Shown piece by piece: positions 1 to 5,067 of a stretch of DNA of 10,222 bases. This stretch comes from an uncultured Rhodospirillales bacterium (GTDB taxonomy: Bacteria > Pseudomonadota > Alphaproteobacteria > Rhodospirillales > Defluviicoccaceae): assembly GCA_937127205.1 (NCBI GenBank), contig CAKZLS010000308.1, positions 1 to 10,222 on the forward strand. The letters run 5' to 3'. Under the pieces are notes generated by a model. The model did not search any database and had not been told where the DNA came from. It saw only the letters and a list, made by a program, of their open reading frames with translations. Numbering within the stretch: position 1 is the first letter of the stretch; every line of letters starts with the position of its first letter. The translations under genes were made by a program, and so were the position numbers.

Positions 1-1761
1 CGCCACCATTTCGTTTGCCTCGCCCATGTCCCAGCCGAGTGCATCCGCCATCTGCTGGGGCTCGGTGGTTGCGATTTCATCCAGCCGCGAAATGCCCACG
101 TGCGCCAGATCCGGGGCCGCGCCGGCAAGTTCCTCGAATTGGTGAAGTTCCAGTTCGCGCGGATCGAACACCGTTCCGCCGAACCGCACGAAAGGGCGCA
201 CCGGCTCGTCTTCCGTGCCCAGCAGGTCGGGCCGGACCACCGGCGGTTCGAACGGCGGGAACCTCGAAAACGGCGGGAACCGGGAGAACGCCGTGAAACG
301 GGTAAATCGCGTGAACCGGGTGAATCGGGTAAGACTGGTAAATCTCGTGAAGCGGGTGAACCGGGTGAGGCTGGTGAAGCGGGTGAACCGGGTCAAACTG
401 GTGAACCGCGTAAACCGCGTCAAGCTGGTAAACCGGGTGAACCTGGTCAGGCTGGTGAGTCGGGTAAACCGGGTGAGCGCGGTAAACCGAGTGAACTGCG
501 TGAACACCAGATCGCCGCAACGGACCGCCTTTTCGGCGTCGATACGGCCATGACCCCAGGCATTGTTGAAGGAGCCGGAGCCCAGTTTCTTGGCCGAGCT
601 CTTCAGACAGTCCTTGATCTTTGTATTAGAGAAGCCGGGATGACGGCTCCACATCAATGCCGCGAGGCCGGTCACAAAGGGTGTGGCCATGGAGGTGCCA
701 TCGAAGGTGTCGTAGTTCAACGCAACACTGGGATCCACGCTATAGGTCGGCGTGGTGGAGAGAATGCTGCTTCCCGGCGCGACAACGGTGACCTCCGGAC
801 CCACGTTGGAGAAACCCGAGACCGTATCGCTCGACGTGGACGAACCCACCGCCACGACGCCGTCGATGTTAGTGGAATAGGCGGCAGGCCATATCACCGG
901 GCCTGCATTGTCGTTTCCGGTGGCGGCGCACAGCAGCATGCCATGGTCGCTGGCGTACTGGCAGGCATTCTGCTTGGTCATGTTGTGACCGCCGCCGCCG
1001 CTGTAATTGATGACCACCTTGAGATTGTTGGCGACTGCGTAGTCGGTGATTTCTTCCACCGCGTCGGCGAAGTCGGCCGAACTTCCATTGCCATTGGCAT
1101 CAAGGGTGCGGCAAATGTAGAGCTTGCAGCCCCAGTTCATCCCAACGACGCCGGTAACGTTATTGCTTTCGGCCCCAGCGATACCGGCGACATGGGTGCC
1201 ATGGGCGTTGAGGTCGCGGGGCGTGCCGCCGTCGACGAAATCGGTGCCCAGGATGTAGCGCCCCGGCGCATTGAGGTCCGGGTGATCGAGCGCGCCGCCA
1301 GCGGACATGGAAATGCCGCTGTCGATGATGCCGATCAGGATCTTGGACGGATCGCCGGTCTGGAGATCCCACGCCTTTGGCGACCCGATCTTGGGGTGCC
1401 CCCATTGCTGCGGGTATCGGGTGTCGTTGGGAATAACTTGGGCGCTATCGATGACATCGGGTTCGACATATTCGACGTCGGCGCGCTTGGAGAGCTTCTT
1501 GGCCAGCTTCGGTATGTCCTCGCCTTCCGCGACGGACAGCACCATGCGTCCCGTGGCCGTCGGCGGCCGCACCATGGCCCCGTCCGGCACCTCGGCGCGG
1601 ATCGCGTCCATGTTGGACTCCAGAGCCGATCTGGAGTCGCTCTCGACGGGTTTCAGCTTGACGATGAGACGGTTAGTCTTGAAATGGACCTTCTTGCCTT
1701 TCCACTCGCCTTCGGCGGTGTCGGCCATTGAGGCGACGCGCGCCCCTTCCTTGCGGATCAT
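1..1761 (-). CDS. Subtilisin-like S8 serine protease with triplet-repeat and HhH-like C-terminus (partial, 3' end off window)
   Basis: 587 codons are visible and the frame stays open to the left edge, so the C-terminus is missing. The ATG at 1761 follows a GGGAGGAG Shine-Dalgarno, which fixes the start. There is no Sec signal peptide. Residues about 30-102 resemble an I9-type propeptide (NRLIVKLKP, then YVEPD). The catalytic triad is clear: Asp147 in GIIDSG, His187 in AHGTHVAG, Ser357 in DGTSMATP. Asn283 in ATGND is the likely oxyanion residue. The protease would cleave peptide bonds after removing its propeptide. Residues 419-490 are 24 consecutive x-Phe/Leu-Thr triplets, mostly RFT and SLT, followed by a degenerate Pro/Phe-rich stretch to about 507. 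Residues about 548-587 (VGISRLDEIATTEPQQMADA and on) resemble a helix-hairpin-helix / Rad51-N-like domain. The family call is seen in the sequence; the HhH call is by resemblance. Cellular location is unclear without a signal. Confidence 0.9.
   Translation of the reverse strand, partial: MIRKEGARVASMADTAEGEWKGKKVHFKTNRLIVKLKPVESDSRSALESNMDAIRAEVPDGAMVRPPTATGRMVLSVAEGEDIPKLAKKLSKRADVEYVEPDVIDSAQVIPNDTRYPQQWGHPKIGSPKAWDLQTGDPSKILIGIIDSGISMSAGGALDHPDLNAPGRYILGTDFVDGGTPRDLNAHGTHVAGIAGAESNNVTGVVGMNWGCKLYICRTLDANGNGSSADFADAVEEITDYAVANNLKVVINYSGGGGHNMTKQNACQYASDHGMLLCAATGNDNAGPVIWPAAYSTNIDGVVAVGSSTSSDTVSGFSNVGPEVTVVAPGSSILSTTPTYSVDPSVALNYDTFDGTSMATPFVTGLAALMWSRHPGFSNTKIKDCLKSSAKKLGSGSFNNAWGHGRIDAEKAVRCGDLVFTQFTRFTALTRFTRLTSLTRFTRFTSLTRFTRFTSLTRFTRFTSLTRFTRFTRFTSLTRFTRFTRFTRFTAFSRFPPFSRFPPFEPPVVRPDLLGTEDEPVRPFVRFGGTVFDPRELELHQFEELAGAAPDLAHVGISRLDEIATTEPQQMADALGWDMGEANEMVA
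292..507 (-). repeat. Tandem 9-bp / 27-bp coding repeat (RFT/SLT triplets) inside the protease gene
   Basis: The protease reading frame here encodes 24 back-to-back tripeptides of the form x-Phe/Leu-Thr. RFT dominates, with SLT usually every third or fourth unit, giving a higher-order SLT-RFT-RFT nonapeptide of 27 bp. The third codon is almost always ACC/ACG/ACT. Synonymous codons vary (TTC/TTT, CGG/CGC/CGA/AGA, ACC/ACG), so the array is not a very recent slippage product and the protein pattern has probably been kept by selection. Degenerate units (AFS, RFP, PFS) continue to about position 241. On the opposite strand the same codons read as Gly-X-Y, which mimics collagen but is a mirror effect. 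Confidence 0.85.
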
Positions 1762-1827
1762 GGTAATCTCCTCCCGTATCCGACGCAGGGCATGTCCAAA
1801 ACAAGGCTGTCGGTGATCACACCGCTT

Positions 1828-1858
1828 TGTACCGCGATGGCGACACCATCACGGTACA
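1828..1858. promoter_or_regulatory. Strong inverted repeat in the protease 5' leader
   Basis: The arms TGTACCG-C-GATGG and CCATC-A-CGGTACA pair over 13 positions with one mismatch, around a 5-base loop (CGACA). It sits 67-97 bases upstream of the protease ATG. A second, smaller hairpin (CGGTG/CACCG around ATCA, 1811-1824) is next to it. There is no T-run on either side, so it is more likely a leader structure or operator than an intrinsic terminator. Confidence 0.5.
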
Positions 1859-1891
1859 CCTCCCCCCAACAACCCGTTATTCTTATCGGAA

Positions 1892-1917
1892 TACCCCGCA
1901 ACTACCCAATCGGGGTA
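1892..1917. promoter_or_regulatory. TACCCCG/CGGGGTA inverted repeat, possible operator
   Basis: Two perfect 7-base arms (TACCCCG at 1892-1898, CGGGGTA at 1911-1917) are separated by 12 bases. The right arm overlaps the odd palindrome GTAAACTTTAC (1915-1925). Dyads of this spacing about 130 bp upstream of a gene often bind dimeric regulators, but the role here is inferred from position only. Confidence 0.3.
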
Positions 1918-1976
1918 AACTTTACCATAATTTCCCATTCCGCAGGTAGGGCTTTGGTGGAAATTAAGGGCCTCGG

Positions 1977-2123
1977 ATGGAAATAAAAAGATTGAAATTG
2001 GATTGCATCATCCCCATGGCGAGCCCGTTAGACGCGTCTGATCAAATCGAACGGATCTTGCAAGCCGACCGTACCGAACGCGATTGTTTGCTAGAGGAAG
2101 TCGACCGGCTCAAGACTCGGTGA
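1977..2123 (+). CDS. Possible 48-aa coil-rich small protein
   Basis: The frame opens at ATG 1977 (AAGGG about 8 bases upstream could serve as a weak ribosome site) and has a second in-frame ATG at 2016. It ends at TGA 2121-2123. The second half is rich in charged residues with spaced Leu/Ile (DQIERIL, then LLEEVDRLKTR) and looks like an amphipathic helix or short coiled coil. It overlaps by 14 bases, tail to tail, with the end of the EEP-family gene on the other strand. I recognise no family. Low complexity in AT-rich DNA could also produce such a frame, so it is listed with low confidence. Confidence 0.3.
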   Translation: MEIKRLKLDCIIPMASPLDASDQIERILQADRTERDCLLEEVDRLKTR

Positions 2124-2829
2124 TGCTCTCGGCCACCGTTCCGCCAGCTTCGGATTGTCCCCATAGTTGAACCTGAGCGATCAAAGGCAAATGATCCGAA
2201 GCCACCTTGGCGAGGTTCGTCTGCAAGACATGGAACCAGTCCACTCGCCAGTGCTCGGACAGATAGATCCTGTCCAGGGCCAGTTGCGGACTGCGTGACG
2301 GGTATGTAGGCTCCGACACAACGGTGGGAAAGTGCTCTTCAAGCAGACGCGACGCCCGCGTCTGGCGCCGCACCAGATTGAAATCCCCGAGCATGATCGT
2401 CGGGGGCATGGCGATGGTGGAGTCTCCGCCGCCATGCGCCGGGTCGACCAGGGCGTCGATGAGCCGGCCCGCCTGGATCCGGCGCTCTTGCGGCGTTAAT
2501 CCGAGATGGGTGACCACAACACGCAAGTCCGCCGTTCCGTCGCGGCCGCCCAACTCCACGGCGATAGCGGCGCGCGGGGCGTGGCCCCGCACTTTGAGGT
2601 CGATCCACCGCTTGCGGACCACGGGAAGACGCGTCAACACCGCGTTGCCGAAGTGCGAGCGCAACGGATCGCGCACCAGCCCCTCGATGACGTCATAGCC
2701 GGTGTGGGCCCGCAGATACGCGAACTGGTCGACCTGCGGATGGTCCGGCCGGTGCCAGCCCACTTCCTGCAAACCGATGACATCGGCATCGATCCGGTTG
2801 AGAACCGACACGATGCGCTCCAGGTCCAT
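2110..2829 (-). CDS. Endonuclease/exonuclease/phosphatase (EEP) family hydrolase
   Basis: This is a metal-dependent phosphodiesterase of the EEP fold (the DNase I / exonuclease III / sphingomyelinase superfamily), which cleaves phosphodiester or phosphoester bonds. Counting from the first ATG, the visible motifs are LQEV with the metal ligand Glu22, GNAVLT (61-66), THL with His108, GDFN with Asp149 and Asn151, LDRIY with Asp186, and the final SDHLP with Asp212/His213. All are standard active-site motifs. The first ATG (2829) starts too late: in the same frame just upstream the sequence reads VATWNIHYAIG, the expected first strand with its conserved Asn. No ATG, GTG or TTG lies between that and the upstream in-frame stop; a CTG at 2916, 10 bases after GGGAG, is one candidate. 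There is no signal peptide downstream of that stop. Substrate unknown. Confidence 0.85.
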   Translation of the reverse strand: MDLERIVSVLNRIDADVIGLQEVGWHRPDHPQVDQFAYLRAHTGYDVIEGLVRDPLRSHFGNAVLTRLPVVRKRWIDLKVRGHAPRAAIAVELGGRDGTADLRVVVTHLGLTPQERRIQAGRLIDALVDPAHGGGDSTIAMPPTIMLGDFNLVRRQTRASRLLEEHFPTVVSEPTYPSRSPQLALDRIYLSEHWRVDWFHVLQTNLAKVASDHLPLIAQVQLWGQSEAGGTVAESITES

Positions 2830-3017
2830 GCGCCTATCGGTCCCGATGGCATAATGGATGTTCCAGGTCGCAACCGCGAAACTTCCCCGGGGCCGGTTTA
2901 TCTCGGTGCGCTCCAGCGACGTTTTTCTCCCAGGTATATCAGGTACCGCCGGCGGCTAAGCCGGGCAACGGAGCAGCGTCCGGTGTTACCGTTATAGATG
3001 ATCGGCACCAATTCCGC

Positions 3018-3037
3018 CCCCGCTTATTTAAGCGGGG
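3018..3037. terminator. Hairpin after the DUF1523 gene, terminator-like without a T-run
   Basis: Perfect 8-base arms CCCCGCTT and AAGCGGGG enclose an ATTT loop. It lies about 48 bases beyond the DUF1523 stop and about 100 bases upstream of the EEP frame, where transcription from DUF1523 would be expected to end. Neither strand has a T-run after the stem, so it may instead protect the mRNA 3' end. Confidence 0.4.
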
Positions 3038-3084
3038 TTCACTCCGCGGCCGTAAGCTGATCGACACGGACCGGGGCTCGGCAA

Positions 3085-3633
3085 TTATCCCTCTCGCCGT
3101 GATCCCTCTTGTTTCAGCCACGATTTGTAGCGGCCCCAGCGGAACCAATAGACGCAAAGGCCGACCAACACGATCAACACGCTCACGAACAAGATTTTGA
3201 ACAACGGAAACGGCTTATAGTCGGGGTCAACGACCTCCAAATCAACGGCATTGGGGTAGAGATCGAAGTACGTAATCCGCCAGCCGTAATAGGTGAGCAA
3301 GCCGGTCGAGTCCGGTTGTGTTTCCTTGATGTTGTTGGCCTTGGCCGTCAAATCGCCGGAGTCGAATTTGAAATAGGGCGGCCAGCCCCACCCCGTATCC
3401 TCGTTACGGAAAGCGTAGTCTTTCCCATCGTCCTTGCCTTTCGCGTAGATAAAGCGCACGTCGCGGGTGACGGGCTGGCCGCTCGCCTTATCCGTGCCGG
3501 TATCCATGCGCTTGACCTCGTGCCCGGTCACCTGCACCAATTCCGTCGAAGGAAGGTAATAGTCCAGGAACAGAACGGCGGCGACCACAGCCAAGCCCGC
3601 AAAAACCAACCCTACCCATTTTAACCACGACAT
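3085..3633 (-). CDS. DUF1523 family membrane protein
   Basis: A 182-aa protein with an N-terminal membrane segment (about residues 5-27), a soluble central domain, a second membrane segment (about 144-163) and a short basic tail ending near WLKQEGSRREG. The central motif NEDTGWGWPPYFKFD (77-91) is the signature I associate with the alphaproteobacterial DUF1523 family. The length fits that family, and its function is not known. The two helices would place the central domain on one side of the inner membrane, most simply the periplasm. I chose ATG 3633 because the membrane helix starts directly after it and GGAAGGA lies about 11 bases upstream. The frame stays open further upstream (to 3786), but that part has no family-like sequence. 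It appears to be a single-gene unit. Confidence 0.85.
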   Translation of the reverse strand: MSWLKWVGLVFAGLAVVAAVLFLDYYLPSTELVQVTGHEVKRMDTGTDKASGQPVTRDVRFIYAKGKDDGKDYAFRNEDTGWGWPPYFKFDSGDLTAKANNIKETQPDSTGLLTYYGWRITYFDLYPNAVDLEVVDPDYKPFPLFKILFVSVLIVLVGLCVYWFRWGRYKSWLKQEGSRREG

Positions 3634-4078
3634 GACGCAAAGTATCCTTCCCCTGTTTGTCTCATGTTTGCCCCTTGGCACCGGATAGATGCTATCAACG
3701 CCGCTACGGCACCCCTTCATCATAGCATTGCTGGCAGATATAGATGCAAAAACAATGTGGGGCCAGGGTGCTGTGCCAGGCACCATCGGCGAGCGAAGGC
3801 CGCGGAAGCGGCCTTACCGTCGAGAGAGCATGGCTTCATAAAATGCAATCAGTTGGATCGATCAATAGTGGTGTCGGCGAATATGCGATGAGCGGGAGTT
3901 CCTGCCAAGGACAGCACTATGGCGCAGGTACTTCTGCATCGTGATCGCTACCGAATCGGCATTTCACCCAATCTCCACTATTTTCAGGAGGACGATTTCA
4001 TGAGATGATGAAAATTCTTTTTGGGCAGTGAAGTAAGAATTTGCCCTATGGGTGGCAGCGTTTGGACCGCTGATCGTG
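3634..4078. other. Intergenic region between DUF1523 and the small Cys-rich gene
   Basis: 445 bp without a convincing gene; two short plus-strand frames (3664-3891, 3744-3944) show no protein-like features. On the minus strand TTGCAT (3744-3749) and TATGAT (3719-3724), spaced 19, could be a weak DUF1523 promoter. On the plus strand there is a strong hairpin (3796-3815), a smaller GGTGC/GCACC dyad near 3770, and a consensus ribosome site (AGGAGG, 3986-3991) that leads only to very short frames. Confidence 0.5.
3796..3815. other. Perfect 8-bp hairpin with GGAA loop
   Basis: AAGGCCGC and GCGGCCTT pair perfectly around GGAA, a GNRA-type tetraloop if the plus strand is transcribed. There is no T-run after it. 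Its role is unknown; it could be part of a leader for the plus-strand gene at 4079 or just an isolated stem. Confidence 0.4.
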
Positions 4079-4267
4079 ATGGCAAAATCTCTCAAGGAAC
4101 GCATTTTGGCGCATATTGTGTCGGAGATTCCCGACGAGTTGGCGCTATGCGAGTTTGATTGCCCAATGGAAGATTGCGCCGAAGACAATTGGAAAGAGTG
4201 CGGCAACAGACTCAAAATGGTGGAAGCGATACAGTCCAGCCGGGCCAAGGATGAACGGACTGCATAA
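4079..4267 (+). CDS. Small four-cysteine hypothetical protein
   Basis: A 62-aa protein with an N-terminal helix-like stretch (MAKSLKERILAHI) followed by four cysteines spaced C-x3-C-x4-C-x7-C (within ALCEFDCPMEDC and WKEC). The ordered cysteines and conserved-looking Trp suggest a small metal-binding or disulfide-stabilised domain; proteins of this size and spacing occur as uncharacterised proteins in alphaproteobacteria, by memory rather than search. The start is uncertain: ATG 4079 has no strong ribosome site, and GTG codons at 4052 and 4076 are in frame. It is convergent with the minus-strand block to its right. Function unknown. Confidence 0.5.
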   Translation: MAKSLKERILAHIVSEIPDELALCEFDCPMEDCAEDNWKECGNRLKMVEAIQSSRAKDERTA

Positions 4268-4448
4268 GATACAGTGATCCGAGCTTCGGATTCCTTCGCC
4301 CCTAAGAGTTATTTTCCGAATTACCTTCGCCTGAACCGTTGCAAAGGGACACCGATTACGGGCTCCCATGGCGTTCGGCCATATCGCGCGAACCATCTCC
4401 CCACATAATCTCGCGTCATGCCAACCGGTAGGACTTGCGCGGGCAGCT
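4268..4448. other. Gene-free stretch between the Cys-rich gene and the minus-strand terminator
   Basis: About 180 bp apart from the short hairpin at 4277-4291. I see no coding pattern, no repeats and no clear promoter. The long frames through it on the minus strand have no recognisable protein features. Confidence 0.4.
4277..4291 (+). terminator. Short hairpin after the Cys-rich gene
   Basis: ATCCGA and TCGGAT pair around GCT, starting 10 bases after the stop codon at 4267. Only a mixed T/C stretch (TCCTTCG) follows, so it is a weak terminator candidate supported mainly by position. Confidence 0.3.
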
Positions 4449-4473
4449 AAAAAAAATGACGACCGAAGTCGCC
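4449..4473 (-). terminator. Intrinsic (Rho-independent) terminator with UUCG loop
   Basis: Read on the minus strand, GGCGAC and GTCGTC form a 6-bp stem (one G-U pair) closed by TTCG with a C-G closing pair, which is an extra-stable tetraloop. An A and then eight T follow at once. This is a classical terminator and shows that a minus-strand transcript ends here. The nearest candidates for that transcript are the micro-ORF at 4666-4752 and the structured RNA region between them. Confidence 0.8.
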
Positions 4474-4493
4474 ATTGGAAACTGAAGAGTGTG

Positions 4494-4616
4494 AAAAAAA
4501 TGGCCCCTGGCAGGTACGCCGCCACCTGACGTGATTGACCGGACTGGCGTATACCCTCAATGCAGACCTCCTGCGAAAAGGTGCCCGCGTCCGGCGGCGG
4601 CCCATGCCAGGGGCCT
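4494..4616 (-). ncRNA. Candidate rod-like structured RNA (small RNA or structured 3' UTR)
   Basis: Read on the minus strand, the ends of this stretch pair perfectly over 11 bases (GGCCCCTGGCA at 4615-4605 with TGCCAGGGGCC at 4512-4502), directly followed by A and seven T. Inside, a second stem of 9 bp (GCCGCCGCC with GGTGGCGGC, one G-U) stacks across a small internal loop; GGAC/GTCC can extend it, and an apical hairpin GCAG-GAGGT-CTGC lies in the interior. The result is a long rod whose closing stem plus T-run could act as its own terminator, with a second terminator just beyond. The shape recalls 6S-like RNAs, but I do not recognise a specific family. It could equally be the 3' UTR of the micro-ORF mRNA. 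Confidence 0.4.
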
Positions 4617-4654
4617 GGATTTGGCGGACGTTACCCCCCAACGCCGCCAAATCC
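4617..4654 (-). other. Strong stem-loop just after the micro-ORF stop
   Basis: Perfect 11-base arms GGATTTGGCGG and CCGCCAAATCC, plus an inner CGTT/AACG stem with one bulged base, close a loop of seven bases (GGGGGGT on the minus strand). The stem begins 11 bases beyond the micro-ORF stop. No T-run follows, so it is more likely a stability or pausing element than a complete terminator. Confidence 0.6.
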
Positions 4655-4665
4655 GACAACATCGC

Positions 4666-4752
4666 TCATTGGAATGCCGTCATGCCCGCCACGATGGCTA
4701 GCCAAACCGACACGCCGCTGGTTACGATGCCATATACTTTTTCCATTTCCAT
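4666..4752 (-). CDS. 28-aa single-span membrane micro-protein
   Basis: A short frame starting at ATG 4752 (MEMEKVYGIVTSG...) directly after a strong Shine-Dalgarno, AGAAGGAG, with 4 bases to the first ATG and 10 to the second in-frame ATG (4746). After an acidic/basic head the peptide is one hydrophobic segment (VSVWLAIVAGMTAF) long enough to cross a membrane, ending in Gln. Such peptides act elsewhere as membrane regulators or as type I toxins, but no family is recognised and the function here is unknown. The good ribosome site, the strong hairpin right after the stop and the intrinsic terminator downstream on the same strand together support an expressed unit. The frame continues open upstream to 4977, but that part looks non-coding. 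Confidence 0.5.
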   Translation of the reverse strand: MEMEKVYGIVTSGVSVWLAIVAGMTAFQ

Positions 4753-5067
4753 CTCGCTCCTTCTCTCGGTTCGCGATCGGCATTCGAGGCTCTTCGGAGC
4801 TCGGTTGATACGGCTGGCGCCTTGGTCGCCGCGCCATCCAACCCCGGTCCTGAACATGATGGTTTCCATCATCGCCACCTTCTCAGTTTTGGCTTCGGGC
4901 CGTTGCCCTTGAATGCCGCCGTTCACGTGACAACGACCATAGGGCCGTTGCCGGAACCTGAATGTGAACTGGATCACACTTCTTAAAATTTTATGAAAAA
5001 TCAGGTCGTCGCGGACGGCCCAACGGTCCCGTAATCGTCCGAAGAGCCGACAAAACTGGGCTCGACA
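4753..5067. other. Intergenic region between the micro-ORF and the sialidase-like gene
   Basis: About 315 bp without a supported gene. It includes an 11-base direct repeat GGGCCGTTGCC (4897-4907 and 4942-4952) and an AT-rich patch at 4979-5002, which is a plausible place for a minus-strand promoter. I found no clear -35/-10 pair, and no clear terminator for the sialidase-like gene that ends at 5068. Confidence 0.4.

Larger units (their letters stand above)
1762..1976. other. Intergenic leader region between the protease and the small plus-strand ORF
   Basis: No convincing gene lies here; a 64-codon plus-strand frame (1792-1986) has no recognisable features. The region is AT-richer than its surroundings around 1870-1990. 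It holds three inverted repeats and an odd palindrome, GTAAACTTTAC (1915-1925), so it probably contains the protease promoter and 5' leader on the minus strand. I could not fix a clear -35/-10 pair. Confidence 0.5.

Noticed and set aside
292..507. CRISPR-like array over the repeated stretch.
   Set aside because: The units are contiguous 9/27-bp coding repeats with no unique spacers of constant length, and they stay in the protease frame.
77..553. Other open frames over the repeat, with HP/VY or VNRV-type repeats on either strand.
   Set aside because: A 9-base repeat keeps every frame open and repetitive. Only the frame continuous with the protease has family support.
100..1731. A 543-codon plus-strand open frame with collagen-like Gly-X-Y repeats (for example GEPGEAGEAGEPGQ).
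   Set aside because: It is antisense to the S8 protease, whose full catalytic triad, propeptide motifs and ribosome site show the minus strand is coding. The Gly-X-Y pattern is the mirror of the Thr codons (ACC reads GGT) in the triplet array, and the rest of the frame has no protein-like features.
3634..3786. An N-terminal extension of the DUF1523 protein to an upstream start at 3786.
   Set aside because: The extra 51 residues look like translated promoter/leader DNA, and the membrane helix typical of the family begins right after ATG 3633.
4535..4912. Plus-strand open frames (125 and 82 codons) across the micro-ORF block.
   Set aside because: They lack ribosome sites and family features and run through stem-loops that are better explained on the minus strand.
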